A DNA stretch of 54,685 bases from Roseococcus sp. (GTDB lineage: Bacteria; Pseudomonadota; Alphaproteobacteria; Acetobacterales; Acetobacteraceae): positions 1 to 54,685 of the forward strand of contig JAOAIK010000044.1 in assembly GCA_026414745.1 (NCBI GenBank), written 5' to 3'. A model generated the notes under the pieces. That model searched no databases. It worked only from the letters and a program-made list of their open reading frames with translations, and had not been told where the DNA came from. The position numbers and the translations under genes were made by a program. This document shows, piece after piece, positions 20,015 through 29,037 of the stretch (position 1 is the first letter of the stretch; every line of letters begins with the position of its first letter).

Positions 20015-21202
20015 CTACCGCAGCGCCTTCGCCATCCCCTCGAGCCCCTCGAGCGTGAGGGGGAACATCCGGCCCTCCAGCGCCTCCTGGACGAGGCCGA
20101 TGGAGGCTGTGTAGCCCCACTGGTTCTGCGGCACCGGGTTGAGCCAGGCCACGCGCCGGAAATGCGCGGTGATGCGCCGCAGCCAGACCTTCCCGGCCTC
20201 CTCGTTCCAATGCTCCACGCTGCCGCCGGGCTCCGTGATCTCGTAGGGCGCCATGGAGGCGTCGCCCACGAACACCACGCGCCAGTCGGGGCCGTAGGTG
20301 CGCAGCACCTCGAGGGTCGGGACCATCTGCTCCTGCCGGCGGCGGTTGGACTTCCAGAACCGCTCATAGGGGCAGTTGTGGAAGTAGAGGTGGACGAGGT
20401 GCTTGAACTCGCTCCGCGCGGCGCTGAACAGCTCCTCCGAGGCGCGGATGTGATCGTCCATCGACCCGCCGATGTCGAGCAGCAGCAGCACCTTCACCGC
20501 GTTGCGCCGCTCGGGCCGCAGGCGCAGGTCGAGCGTGCCGGCGTTGCGCGCGGTGGCGCCGATGGTGCCCTCCATGTCCAGCTCCTTCGCCTCGCCCTGG
20601 CGGGCGAAGCGGCGCAGGCGGCGCAGCGCGAGCTTCATCGCTCGCGCGCCGAGTGCGGCGGCGTCGTCGAGGTCGCGGAACTCCCGCCTGTCCCAGACCT
20701 TCACGGCGCGGCGGTGGCGGCTGCCCTCCTGGCCGATGCGCACGCCCTCGGGGTTGTAGCCCTCGGCGCCGAAGGGGCTGGTGCCGTTGGTGCCGATCAT
20801 GCGGTTGCCGCCCTGGTGGCGGCGCTGCTGCTCCGCGAGGCGCTGCTTCAGCGTCTCCATGAGCTTCTCGAAGCCGCCGAGGGCCTCGATCTTCGCCATC
20901 TCCTCGGCGGTGAAGAAGCGCTCGGCCAGCTTCCGCAGCCACTCCTCCGGCAGTTCGCGCGGAATCACCTCGCCGGTGGCGGTGGTGGGCGGTTCCAGGC
21001 CCCGAAAGACCTCCCCGAAGACGCGGTCGAAGCGGTCGAGGTGGCGCTCGTCCTTCACGAGCGTCGTGCGCGCCAGGTAGTAGAAGTCGTCGAGGTCGTA
21101 GTCGGCCACGCCGGCCTTCATCGCGCCCATGAGCGCCAGCCACTCGGTGATGGAGGCCGGCAGGCCGGCCGCGCGCAGCGCGTGGATGAAGGAGGCGAAC
21201 AT
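20015..21202 (-). CDS. VWA (CoxE-like) protein partner of a MoxR ATPase
   Basis: 395 residues. The N-terminal half (FASFIHALRAAGLPASITEW) is the helical CoxE-like region. A glycine-rich linker around 145-175 (GGNRMIGTNGTSPFGAEGYN) precedes a von Willebrand A domain with the MIDAS variant DIGGSMD used by this subfamily. MoxR AAA+ proteins and VWA partners act as chaperone pairs that load metals or mature enzymes. The start at 21202 is 5 bases after the ATPase stop, so the two form an operon. No client enzyme gene is nearby. No signal peptide. Confidence 0.85.
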   Translation of the reverse strand: MFASFIHALRAAGLPASITEWLALMGAMKAGVADYDLDDFYYLARTTLVKDERHLDRFDRVFGEVFRGLEPPTTATGEVIPRELPEEWLRKLAERFFTAEEMAKIEALGGFEKLMETLKQRLAEQQRRHQGGNRMIGTNGTSPFGAEGYNPEGVRIGQEGSRHRRAVKVWDRREFRDLDDAAALGARAMKLALRRLRRFARQGEAKELDMEGTIGATARNAGTLDLRLRPERRNAVKVLLLLDIGGSMDDHIRASEELFSAARSEFKHLVHLYFHNCPYERFWKSNRRRQEQMVPTLEVLRTYGPDWRVVFVGDASMAPYEITEPGGSVEHWNEEAGKVWLRRITAHFRRVAWLNPVPQNQWGYTASIGLVQEALEGRMFPLTLEGLEGMAKALR

Positions 21203-21207
21203 CGCCG

Positions 21208-22083
21208 CTACGGCCGCCGCGCGCGGGAGAGGAAGGCGAGCCGCTCGAACAGGTGCACGTCCTGCTCGTTCTTGAGCAGGGCGCCGTAGAGCGGCGGCAG
21301 CGCCACCTTGAGGTCGTTGCTGCGCAGGGCTTCCGGCGGCATGTCCTCGATCATCAGCAGCTTGAGCCAGTCGAGCAGCTCGCTCGTGGCCGGCTTCTTC
21401 TTCAGCTCGTTCACCTCGCGGATCCGGAAGAACACCTCCAGCGCCTCGCGCGCGAGCTCGGCGCGCAGGTTCGGGTAGTGCGCCTGCAGGATGCGCTCCA
21501 TCGTCTCGCGGTCGGGGAAGCGGATGAAGTGGAAGAAGCAGCGGCGCAGGAAGGCGTCCGGCAGCTCCTTCTCGTTGTTGCTGGTGATCACCACGATGGG
21601 CCGGTGCTTCGCCACCACCGTCTGGCGCGTCTCGTAGACGTGGAACTGCATGCGGTCGAGCTCGAGCAGAAGGTCGTTGGGGAACTCGATGTCCGCCTTG
21701 TCGATCTCGTCGATCAGAAGCACCACGGGGGTCTCGCTCTCGAAGGCCTCCCAGAGCTTGCCCTTGACGATGTAGTTCGAGATGTCGCGCACCCGCGGGT
21801 CGCCGAGCTGGCCGTCGCGCAGGCGCGAGACCGCATCGTATTCGTAGAGGCCCTGCTGCGCCTTGGTGGTGGACTTGATGTGCCACTCGATCAGCGGCAG
21901 GCCGAGGCTGCGGGCGATCTCCTGCGCCAGCACGGTCTTGCCCGTGCCGGGCTCGCCCTTCACCAGCAGGGGGCGCTGCAGGGCGATGGCGGCGTTGACC
22001 GCCACCTCCAGCTCGCGCGTGGCGACGTAGCGCTCGGTGCTGCGGAACTTGCGCAAGGGGGGCGTCCTTCTGTCTCGGCGCAT
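21208..22083 (-). CDS. MoxR-family AAA+ ATPase
   Basis: 291 residues. Walker A GEPGTGKT, Walker B VVLLIDEIDKAD, sensor 1 VITSNNEKELPDAFLRR and the arginine-finger region define a MoxR/CoxD-type AAA+ ATPase, acting in the cytoplasm with the VWA protein encoded 5 bases downstream. I choose the ATG at 22083; an in-frame TTG at 22110 would add nine residues with no family support. It is divergent from the small membrane protein gene, with 36 bases between start codons. Confidence 0.9.
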   Translation of the reverse strand: MRRDRRTPPLRKFRSTERYVATRELEVAVNAAIALQRPLLVKGEPGTGKTVLAQEIARSLGLPLIEWHIKSTTKAQQGLYEYDAVSRLRDGQLGDPRVRDISNYIVKGKLWEAFESETPVVLLIDEIDKADIEFPNDLLLELDRMQFHVYETRQTVVAKHRPIVVITSNNEKELPDAFLRRCFFHFIRFPDRETMERILQAHYPNLRAELAREALEVFFRIREVNELKKKPATSELLDWLKLLMIEDMPPEALRSNDLKVALPPLYGALLKNEQDVHLFERLAFLSRARRP

Positions 22084-22119
22084 CTTCACCCGGGCGGGCG
22101 CTTCCGGCAAAGCGGGGGG

Positions 22120-22452
22120 ATGGACCCCTATTTCCTCTCGCTGGTCTGCCTCGGCATCGCGGGGATGATCGAGGCGCGCTGCTCCACCCCCGGGCTGCGG
22201 CCGGAATACGAGCCGGCGGACCGCGCCTTCCGCTTCCTCGGCCGCTCGGCCTTCGGGATGTGGCTGGCGCTGCTGGTGTTCGGCATCTGGCAGCTGCCGT
22301 GGTGGCAGCCGCTGGCGGGGCTGCTCGGCTCGCTGGCCGCCAATGCGCTGGTGCTGCAGTTCGGCGCGCGGCCCTATTGGCCGGGCATCTCCATGGGGCT
22401 GGCGCTGCTCGGGCTGGGGCTGGCGAGCAAGGTGTTTTTTGACGCGTTCTGA
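22120..22452 (+). CDS. small integral membrane protein of unknown function
   Basis: 110 residues. Hydrophobic segments are visible near residues 5-17, 45-60, 62-82 and 88-105, so it is probably a four-helix inner-membrane protein. The loop between segments 1 and 2 is charged (STPGLRPEYEPADRAFR). I do not recognise a family. A G-run (GGGGGG) sits immediately before the ATG. It is divergent from the MoxR ATPase and ends 8 bases before the stop of the convergent rppH. Codon use resembles the neighbours, supporting a real gene. Confidence 0.6.
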   Translation: MDPYFLSLVCLGIAGMIEARCSTPGLRPEYEPADRAFRFLGRSAFGMWLALLVFGIWQLPWWQPLAGLLGSLAANALVLQFGARPYWPGISMGLALLGLGLASKVFFDAF

Positions 22453-22460
22453 GGGTGCCC

Positions 22461-22943
22461 CTACCCCGCGAACCGCGCGAAATCCCGCGCCAGCCGCTCA
22501 TAGATCGCGCGCTTGAACTCCACCGCCATGCCCGGCAGCTCGGCCAGCCTCGCCCAGCGCCAGGCGTCGAACTCGGGGTGCGGGTCACGGTCGAGCCGGA
22601 TGTCGGAATCCTCGCCGGTGAAGCGCAGCGCGAACCATTTCTGCCGCTGCCCGCGATACTTCCCGCCCAGCGCCTTGCCGATCAGCTCCGGCGGCAGGTC
22701 ATAGGTCATCCACTCCGGGTGCTCGGCCAGGATCTCGGCGCGGGCGGTGCCGATCTCCTCCTCCAGCTCGCGGAACACGGCCAGCGCGGGGTCCTCCCCC
22801 TCGTCCATCCCGCCCTGCGGGAGCTGCCAGCCGCCCGGCGCGCCCTCGGCATTGGGCAGATCGGCGCGGCGCGCGACGAAGACGAGGCCGTCGCGGTTGA
22901 ACAGCACGGCGCCCACATTGGGGCGATAGGGGAGCAGGCTCAT
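22461..22943 (-). CDS. rppH: RNA pyrophosphohydrolase (Nudix)
   Basis: 160 residues. The start, LPYRPNVGAVLFNRDGLVFVARR, the WQLPQGGMDEGEDP segment and the Nudix box ending RELEEEIG are characteristic of RppH/NudH. It removes pyrophosphate from 5' triphosphorylated mRNA, which triggers decay, and may also act on diadenosine polyphosphates. Its ATG overlaps the TGA of the deacetylase gene (22940-22943, ATGA). It is last in the ctpA-deacetylase-rppH unit. Confidence 0.94.
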   Translation of the reverse strand: MSLLPYRPNVGAVLFNRDGLVFVARRADLPNAEGAPGGWQLPQGGMDEGEDPALAVFRELEEEIGTARAEILAEHPEWMTYDLPPELIGKALGGKYRGQRQKWFALRFTGEDSDIRLDRDPHPEFDAWRWARLAELPGMAVEFKRAIYERLARDFARFAG

Positions 22944-24034
22944 GGGCGGCTCGGCGTGGCGGGACGGGGGGCGGGGGTCTCGGCGCGCGGCGGCATCTCG
23001 GGCGAGGGCGCGCGGGCGAGGGCCGAGGGCGGGGCGAGCACCACGCCGCGGGCCTCCAGCCCCGCCGCCCAGGCGGCGATGCGCGCGATGGCCACCGGAC
23101 TCGCCTCGCCGGCATAGCCGAGTGCGGCGCCGCGCTCGCGCGCCAGCCGCTCCAGCTCCGCGAGGCGCAGCTCGATCTCGGCGCGGCTGGGCGGCTCGTC
23201 CACCACCACATCCAGGCTGCGGCCCCAGGCGCGGGCGGGCGAGGGCGCGCCGGCGCGCGGGTCGATGTAGTAGAGGCCGCGCTGCGCCAGCACCGCCTGC
23301 ATCTGCCCGTGCGGCTCGGCCATGGCGGCGAAGCGCTCGCCGCGCAGCGGCCCCAGCGCGCCGATCGCCCCCGCATGGCCGGCATAGCGCGAGAGCACCC
23401 AGTCGAGCCGCCGGGCATTCTCCGTCCAGGCAAGGCCGGTGAGCAGCGCCTGCTGCCCGGGATCGTTCAGCGGGAAGCCGGTGGGCTCCATGGGGATCGC
23501 CACCAGCGTCTCGAAGCCGCGCTCCCGCGCGCGTTCGAGCAGCGGGTAGGGGCGCGGCGCATAGGGGCTGAAGGCGAGCCCCACGGCCGGCGGCAGGGAC
23601 TGGATGGCCTGCTCGGTCAGCGCCGTGTTCATGCCGAGGCCGCCCACCACCAGCGCCGCGCGCGGGCGGGGGTCGTTGCGGTCGAAGGGCCGGGCATAGA
23701 CGCGCATGGGCATCCGCCCATCCGCCCCGATGCGCGGCAGCAGCCCCTGGGGCGAGGGTTCCACCAGCCGCCCGTCGATGTGCGGCGAGGCCTGGCCGGC
23801 CGCCAGCGTCGGCAAGGGTGGCGGCGGGGCGGGGGCGGGCGCGGCGGCCGCAGGAACCTCCGGCGTCGCGCCGGGGGGCGCGGGCGATTCCGCCGCCTCC
23901 GGCGCGGGCGGAGGACCCAGCCAGGCGAGGATGGCGGCGCCCACCGCGAACAGCGCGAGACAGGCGGCCCAGAACAGGCCGAGCCAGCGCCAGCCCCGGC
24001 GCGCCGGCGGGGCCCCCTCCGCCTTCTCTGTCAT
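22940..24034 (-). CDS. divergent polysaccharide deacetylase family protein
   Basis: 364 residues. A cytoplasmic N-terminus is followed by one membrane helix (about residues 17-38, LGLFWAACLALFAVGAAILAW), then a Pro/Ala-rich linker of about 60 residues and a periplasmic catalytic-fold domain containing RPRAALVVGGLGMN, VGLAFSPYAPRPY and VAIPMEPTGFPLNDPG. These match the divergent polysaccharide deacetylase (DUF610/YibQ) family, thought to act on peptidoglycan or other envelope sugars. The classical family's catalytic Asp-His-His set is not fully apparent. It lies 19 bases after ctpA and is coupled to rppH. Confidence 0.85.
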   Translation of the reverse strand: MTEKAEGAPPARRGWRWLGLFWAACLALFAVGAAILAWLGPPPAPEAAESPAPPGATPEVPAAAAPAPAPPPPLPTLAAGQASPHIDGRLVEPSPQGLLPRIGADGRMPMRVYARPFDRNDPRPRAALVVGGLGMNTALTEQAIQSLPPAVGLAFSPYAPRPYPLLERARERGFETLVAIPMEPTGFPLNDPGQQALLTGLAWTENARRLDWVLSRYAGHAGAIGALGPLRGERFAAMAEPHGQMQAVLAQRGLYYIDPRAGAPSPARAWGRSLDVVVDEPPSRAEIELRLAELERLARERGAALGYAGEASPVAIARIAAWAAGLEARGVVLAPPSALARAPSPEMPPRAETPAPRPATPSRP

Positions 24035-24053
24035 CGGCCTTCGCGGGTTCGCC

Positions 24054-25439
24054 TCAGCGCTGGGCGCGACGCTGCGGGCCGGCGGCAAGCCCCCGCGCCA
24101 GCACCAGCGCCTGCTGCAACTGGAAGTCCGTCTCCGGCCGGGTGGGGTCGAAGGCGGGGAAGCCCTCGGGCGGCTGGCGCTGGATGCGCTCGGCGAGGCC
24201 CGCGGGCAGGTTCAGCGGCGCGGGCTGCACGCTGGGCGCGGGCGGCGTGCCGCCCTCCGCCCGCAGCGACCGGCGCAGATCCTGCTCGCGCTCCCGCCCG
24301 GGCGTCGCGCTGGCCTGCTGCGAGTCCTGCCGGGTGGCGCGCACCTCGATGTCGGGCTCGATGCCCGTGCTCTGGATGGAGCGGCCGGAGGGCGTGTAGT
24401 AGCGCGCCGTGGTGAGGCGGATGGCGCCGTTGTTGCCGCCGAGCGGCATCACCGTCTGCACCGACCCCTTGCCGAAGCTGCGCGTGCCGATCACCACCGC
24501 GCGCCGGTGGTCCTGCAGCGCGCCGGCCACGATCTCCGAGGCGCTGGCCGAACCGCCATTGATCAGCACCACGATGGGCAGGCCCTGGGTGATGTCGCCC
24601 GCACGGGCGTTCCAGCGCTGCGCGTCCTCGCTGCGGCGGGCGCGGGTGGAGACGATCTCGCCCTGGTCGAGCAGGTCGTCGGCCACCTGCACGGCCTGAT
24701 CGAGCAGCCCGCCCGGATTGTTGCGCAGGTCGAGCACCAGCGCGCGCAGGTTCCCGCCCGCCTGGTTGCGCAGCGTCGTCACCGCGCGGCGCAGGTTCAC
24801 CTCCGTCTGCTCGTTGAAGGACGTGATGCGGATGTAGCCGACATCGTTCCCCTCCAGCCGGAAGCGCACCACCTGCGGCCGGATCACGTCGCGCGTGATG
24901 GTGAGTTCGATGGGCCTGGGCTCGCCCTCCCGGCGGATGGTGAGGCGGATCTGCGTGCCGCGCTCGCCGCGCATCTGGTCCACCGCCTCCTGCAGCGTCA
25001 GCCCCTGGGTGGTGGCGCCATTGAGGTGGGTGATGAAGTCCCCGGGCCGGATGCCCGCCCGCGCCGCCGGCGTGTCGTCGATCGGCGAGATGACGCGGAT
25101 GAAGCCGCCCTCCTGCGTCACCTCGATGCCCAGGCCGCCGAACTCGCCGCGCGTCTGCACCTGCATGTCGCGGAAATTGCGCGGGTTGAGGTAGGCGCTG
25201 TGCGGGTCGAGCCCGGTGAGCATGCCGTTGATGGCGTTCTCGACCAGGTCGCGGTCCTGCACCGGCTCGACATATTCGGCGCGCACGCGGGCGAAGACGT
25301 CGCCGAAGAGCTGCAGCAGGCGGTAGGTCTCGGCCCGCCCGCTGTCCTGCTGGGCGATGGCACCGACCAGCGGGCCCACCACGATGCCGGCGGCGAAGGC
25401 GCCCGCGAGGGCCGTGGCGGTGCCGATCTTCCACTTCAT
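24054..25439 (-). CDS. ctpA: S41-family C-terminal processing peptidase
   Basis: 461 residues. The N-terminal signal/anchor segment (ATALAGAFAAGIVVGPLVGAIA) is followed by a PDZ domain around 95-170 (GEFGGLGIEVTQEGGFIRV) and the S41 protease core, with the catalytic Ser in NGGSASASEIVAGAL and Lys in SFGKGSVQT. It cleaves periplasmic protein C-termini and often regulates peptidoglycan hydrolases. The start at 25439 follows GAGGTG. A Gln/Arg-rich tail closes the protein. In many relatives envC precedes ctpA, but here an acyltransferase gene does. Confidence 0.93.
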   Translation of the reverse strand: MKWKIGTATALAGAFAAGIVVGPLVGAIAQQDSGRAETYRLLQLFGDVFARVRAEYVEPVQDRDLVENAINGMLTGLDPHSAYLNPRNFRDMQVQTRGEFGGLGIEVTQEGGFIRVISPIDDTPAARAGIRPGDFITHLNGATTQGLTLQEAVDQMRGERGTQIRLTIRREGEPRPIELTITRDVIRPQVVRFRLEGNDVGYIRITSFNEQTEVNLRRAVTTLRNQAGGNLRALVLDLRNNPGGLLDQAVQVADDLLDQGEIVSTRARRSEDAQRWNARAGDITQGLPIVVLINGGSASASEIVAGALQDHRRAVVIGTRSFGKGSVQTVMPLGGNNGAIRLTTARYYTPSGRSIQSTGIEPDIEVRATRQDSQQASATPGREREQDLRRSLRAEGGTPPAPSVQPAPLNLPAGLAERIQRQPPEGFPAFDPTRPETDFQLQQALVLARGLAAGPQRRAQR

Positions 25440-25563
25440 CCGAAGCACCTCACCCGTTCCGGAAGGCCTGATCCATCCCGGCAGAGTAGCCGCTGCCGCG
25501 CCGCACGGGAACGCCGGATTCGTGCCGCAACCTGCGGTATCGGCCCCGGAGCCTTTACGAAAT

Positions 25564-25606
25564 GTGACGGGCGGGCGCGGCCGCAAGGCGGCGGGCGGCC
25601 CGTCAC
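25564..25606 (-). terminator. inverted repeat after the acyltransferase gene
   Basis: Perfect 9-bp arms, GTGACGGGC (25564-25572) and GCCCGTCAC (25598-25606), with a 25-base G/C-rich loop that can fold further. The right arm contains the stop codon of the acyltransferase. On the minus strand it is followed by ATTTCG rather than a T-run, so it is a possible weak terminator separating the acyltransferase from ctpA. Confidence 0.35.
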
Positions 25607-26193
25607 CCCAACGGGCGCGCCGGCACCCCGCCCACCCGGGCGCCGGGGGGCACATCGGCCAGCACCGCCGCCCCCGCCCCCACCACCGCGCCCGCGCCCA
25701 CCGAGACGCCGGGCGCCAGCACCGCCCCCGCGCCGATCACCGCCGCCCGGCCCACCCGCGCCGCGCCGCAGAGCACCGCACCGGGGGCGACATGCGCGCC
25801 CTCCTCCAGCACCACCTCATGCTCCAGAATGGCGCCGGTGTTCACCAGCGCCAGCCGCCCCACCGCCACCGCGGCGCCCAGCACGGCGCGGGGCATCACC
25901 ACCGCGCCCTCGGCCAGCCGCGCGCTGCGCGCCCGCACCGCCGAGGGATGCAGCAGCACCGGCAGCGGCGCGCGGAGCCGCTCCGCCGCCGCGAGCCGCG
26001 CCGCATTGGCGCCGATGGCGATCAGCAGCGGACCGCCGTCATGCGCCGCCTCGTCGCCCAGAACCGGCAGGCCCAGCAGATCGGGCAGGGGGGCGCGGGC
26101 GTCGAGGAAGCCCGCCACCTCGAAGCCGGCATCGCGCGCCGCCTCGCACACCGCCATGCCGTGCCCGCCCGCCCCCAGGATCAGAACCCGCAT
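25603..26193 (-). CDS. NeuD/PglD-type sugar acyltransferase
   Basis: 196 residues. An N-terminal nucleotide-sugar-binding half begins VLILGAGGHGMAV. A left-handed beta-helix of hexapeptide repeats follows (residues about 85-190, for example GAVVMPRAVLGAAVAVG), ending GVPARPLG as in NeuD/PglD/VioB proteins. The catalytic His is probably the one in LEHEVVLEEGAHVAP. It would acetylate an amino-sugar nucleotide for surface glycan. No sialic-acid or glycan genes adjoin it; the DegT aminotransferase 6 kb away is a possible pathway partner. Divergent from the D-aminopeptidase across 54 bases. Confidence 0.83.
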   Translation of the reverse strand: MRVLILGAGGHGMAVCEAARDAGFEVAGFLDARAPLPDLLGLPVLGDEAAHDGGPLLIAIGANAARLAAAERLRAPLPVLLHPSAVRARSARLAEGAVVMPRAVLGAAVAVGRLALVNTGAILEHEVVLEEGAHVAPGAVLCGAARVGRAAVIGAGAVLAPGVSVGAGAVVGAGAAVLADVPPGARVGGVPARPLG

Positions 26194-26247
26194 GGCGCCC
26201 CCGTATCGGAACAGGCTAAGCTACCGCCGCCTGGGAGTTTTTCGACA

Positions 26248-27795
26248 ATGAGGGATCTCGACCTGCTCCGGCTGGAGCGCCGTGTCGGGCAGCTGCTCGT
26301 GCCGCTGGCCGAGACGCCCGGCGCCAGCATCGGCGTGGCGCGCGACGGCGCGCTGCTGCTGCGCCGCGCCGCGGGCCTCGCCTCCATCGAGCTCGGTGTG
26401 CCCGTCGGGGTCGGCACCACCTTCCGCATCGCCTCCGTCTCCAAGCACATCACCTGCACCGCCATCCTCATGCTGGCGCGGGAGGGCAAGCTCGGCCTCG
26501 ATGACCCGCTCGGCCGCCACCTCCCCGGCCTGCCGCCGCCGCTGGCCGCCGTCACCCTCGACCAGGCGATGCGCAACACCGGCGGGCTGCGCGACATGCT
26601 GGACATCGCGCGCCTCGGCGGCGCGGATCTCTCCACCCCGGTCTCGGAGGCGGAGCTCGACGCGCTGATCCGCCGGCAGGACGGGCTGAACTTCGCCCCG
26701 GGCAGCCGCTTCCTCTACTCCAACACGGGCTTCCGCCTGCTCGGGCAGGTGGTGGAGGCGGTCTCGGGCGAGCCGCTGGCCGGCTGGCTGGAGCGGCGCA
26801 TCTTCGCCCCGCTGGGCATGACGCGCACGCGCCACACGCCCGACCTCGCGACGCCCGTGCCTGGCCTCGCCACCGGCTATCTGCCCGACGGGGCGGGCGG
26901 CTGGCGGCGCGCCCCGCACGGCTTCCCGCTCGGCGGCGAGGGCGGGCTCGTCTCCGGGGTGGAGGACCTGGCTCTCTGGGCCCGCTCGCTCTCGCTCGGC
27001 AGCCTCGGCGCCGGCACCGAGGCCGCGCTGGAGGAGCCCGCCCCCTTCACCGGCGGGGCGATGAACCCCTATGCCCGGGGGCTGGAGAACGGCCTCTGGC
27101 GCGGCGTCGCCACGGTGAGCCACGGCGGGCTGTGGCCCGGCTACAAGACGGCCTTCCTGCGCGTGCCGGCGAAGCGGCTCACCGTCATCGTCGTCGCCAA
27201 CAACGGCGCGCTCGACCCGCAGCAGATGGCGCTGACCGTGCTGGACGCGGCGCTGGAGGGCGACCCGGACCTCGCCCCGCCGCCCCCGCCCGTGGCGCTG
27301 GAGGGGGCGGAGGGTAGCTGGCTCTGCCCGGAGGAGGGCCTGTCGCTCGACATCGGCCCCCACCGCACGGCGCGCATGCACGGCGTGCCCTTCGGCCTGA
27401 CCCCGACCGAGGACGGCCGCCTCGCCGCGCTGCGCGGCGGCTTCCCCTTCCGCCTCGCCCCGCCGCGCGAGGGGGTGATGGAGGTGGAGCTGGACGCGGG
27501 CCGGCGCCTCGCCTTCCGCCGCGCCGTCCCCTGCCCCCTGCCGGCGCTGGACGGCGCCTGGCACTGCGCCGAGATCGGCGCGACCTGGACCATCGAGGGC
27601 GAGACGCTGCTGGCCGAGGGGCCGATCCGCCGCGGCGCGCGCGGGCGCGTCTCGGCCCTCGGCCCGCGCCATCTGCGCGCGCATCTGCCCTCGGTGCTCT
27701 TCGAGGCCTGGGCGGATGCGGTGCTGGCCGAGGACGGGCGCAGCCTCCTGGTGAACAGCGGCCGCGCGCGGGGGCTGATCTTCCGGCGGGGCTGA
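26248..27795 (+). CDS. dap: D-aminopeptidase (S12 family, DAP-like)
   Basis: 515 residues, close to the 520 of the Ochrobactrum anthropi enzyme. The serine beta-lactamase-fold motifs are SxxK at S63-K66 (SVSK), YxN at 157-159 (YSN), and HxG at 292-294 (HGG). Two extra C-terminal beta domains (residues from about 330) are the DAP hallmark. DAP releases N-terminal D-residues from peptides. There is no signal peptide, so it is cytoplasmic like the prototype. The start at 26248 gives the same motif spacing as the prototype. Its stop codon directly abuts the stop of the convergent aminotransferase. Confidence 0.85.
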   Translation: MRDLDLLRLERRVGQLLVPLAETPGASIGVARDGALLLRRAAGLASIELGVPVGVGTTFRIASVSKHITCTAILMLAREGKLGLDDPLGRHLPGLPPPLAAVTLDQAMRNTGGLRDMLDIARLGGADLSTPVSEAELDALIRRQDGLNFAPGSRFLYSNTGFRLLGQVVEAVSGEPLAGWLERRIFAPLGMTRTRHTPDLATPVPGLATGYLPDGAGGWRRAPHGFPLGGEGGLVSGVEDLALWARSLSLGSLGAGTEAALEEPAPFTGGAMNPYARGLENGLWRGVATVSHGGLWPGYKTAFLRVPAKRLTVIVVANNGALDPQQMALTVLDAALEGDPDLAPPPPPVALEGAEGSWLCPEEGLSLDIGPHRTARMHGVPFGLTPTEDGRLAALRGGFPFRLAPPREGVMEVELDAGRRLAFRRAVPCPLPALDGAWHCAEIGATWTIEGETLLAEGPIRRGARGRVSALGPRHLRAHLPSVLFEAWADAVLAEDGRSLLVNSGRARGLIFRRG

Positions 27796-29016
27796 TCACC
27801 CCGCCGCGAGGCTCTCCATCGCCGCCTGCACGCCGCCCTTGGCGTGCGGCACGCCGGCGAGGCCCAGCGCCATCTCGATGGCGCCGAGCGTGCCCAGCAC
27901 CATCGGCTCGTTCAGGTCACCCATGTGGCCGATGCGGAACACCCGGCCGCCGAGCCTGCCCAGGCCGCCGCCGGTGGAGACATTGAAGCGCTCGAGCGCG
28001 ATCTTGCGCACCGCCTCGGCGTCATGGCCCTCGGGCATCCAGACGGCGGTCACGCTGTCCGAATACCGTTCGGGGTTCTGGCAGAAGAGCTGCGGCCCGT
28101 TGTTGCCCGACCAGTGCTGCACGCAGGCGCGCACCGCGCGCGCGAGGCGCGCGTGCCGGGCGAAGACGTTCTCCAGCCCCTCCTCCTCGAGCATCAGGCG
28201 CAGCGCCTCCGCCAGCCCGTAGAACAGCGTGACCGGCACGGTGCCCACGAAGCTGCGGTGGCGGCGGGCGAGCATCTCGGTCCAGTCGAAGTAGTGGCGC
28301 GGATGGGTGCTGGCGCGGTGCGCGGCCAGCGCCTTCTCGCTCGCGCCGGTGAAGCTGAAGCCCGTGGGCAGCATCAGCCCCTTCTGGCTGCCGCCGACGC
28401 AGACATCCACGCGCCACTCGTCCATGCGGAAGTCGTAGCAGCCGAGCGAGGAGATGGTGTCCGCCATCAGCAGCGCGGGGTGGCCGGTGCGGTCCATCGC
28501 GGCGCGCACCTGCTCGAGGGGGAGGCGGGTGCCGGCCGCCGTCTCGTTGTGCACGCAGCAGACGGCCTTGACGCGCGGCCCCCCGTCCTCCGCCATGTCC
28601 TCGGCCAGCGCGGCCTCGATGGCGGCGATGTCGCAGCCCTTGCGCCAGTCCGCGGCCACCATGCGCACCTCGAAGCCCAAGGTGCCGCACATCTTCGCCC
28701 AGGAGTCGGAGAAGTAGCCGGTCTCCGGGATCAGCACGAGGTCGCCGGGCGAGAGGGTGTTGACCAGCGAGGCCTCCCAGGCGCCATGGCCGGAGGCGGT
28801 GTACATGAACAGGTGCTGCGTCGTCTTCAGCACCCGCTTCAGCCCGGCCACGCAGCCGTCATAGACGGCGAGGAAGGCCGGGTCGTTGAAGTCGATGCTG
28901 GCGCGCGCGGTGGCGAGCAGCACGGAATCGGGGATGTTCGTCGGCCCGGGATTGGCGAAGAACATGCGGCCGCGCGCCATGGGGCGCGCCGGGGCCGTGG
29001 TGGCGGGCGCATTCAT
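27796..29016 (-). CDS. serine-glyoxylate / alanine-glyoxylate aminotransferase family protein
   Basis: 406 residues. The family start FFANPGPTNIPDSVLLA, the TASGHGAWEASLVN segment and the PLP lysine in GSQKGLMLPTGF place it with serine-glyoxylate aminotransferase (class V, fold type I). The C-terminal RIGHMGDLNEPMVLG binds the substrate carboxylate in this family. The likely reaction is serine plus glyoxylate to hydroxypyruvate plus glycine; aspartate- and purine-linked relatives exist. A Bug receptor gene precedes it on the same strand with a strong hairpin between. Confidence 0.87.
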   Translation of the reverse strand: MNAPATTAPARPMARGRMFFANPGPTNIPDSVLLATARASIDFNDPAFLAVYDGCVAGLKRVLKTTQHLFMYTASGHGAWEASLVNTLSPGDLVLIPETGYFSDSWAKMCGTLGFEVRMVAADWRKGCDIAAIEAALAEDMAEDGGPRVKAVCCVHNETAAGTRLPLEQVRAAMDRTGHPALLMADTISSLGCYDFRMDEWRVDVCVGGSQKGLMLPTGFSFTGASEKALAAHRASTHPRHYFDWTEMLARRHRSFVGTVPVTLFYGLAEALRLMLEEEGLENVFARHARLARAVRACVQHWSGNNGPQLFCQNPERYSDSVTAVWMPEGHDAEAVRKIALERFNVSTGGGLGRLGGRVFRIGHMGDLNEPMVLGTLGAIEMALGLAGVPHAKGGVQAAMESLAAG

Positions 29017-29037
29017 GCGGGGAAGATCCTCGATCTG

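Noticed and set aside
22084..22110. TTG start extending the MoxR ATPase upstream
   Set aside because: It adds residues with no family support; ATG 22083 gives the usual N-terminus.
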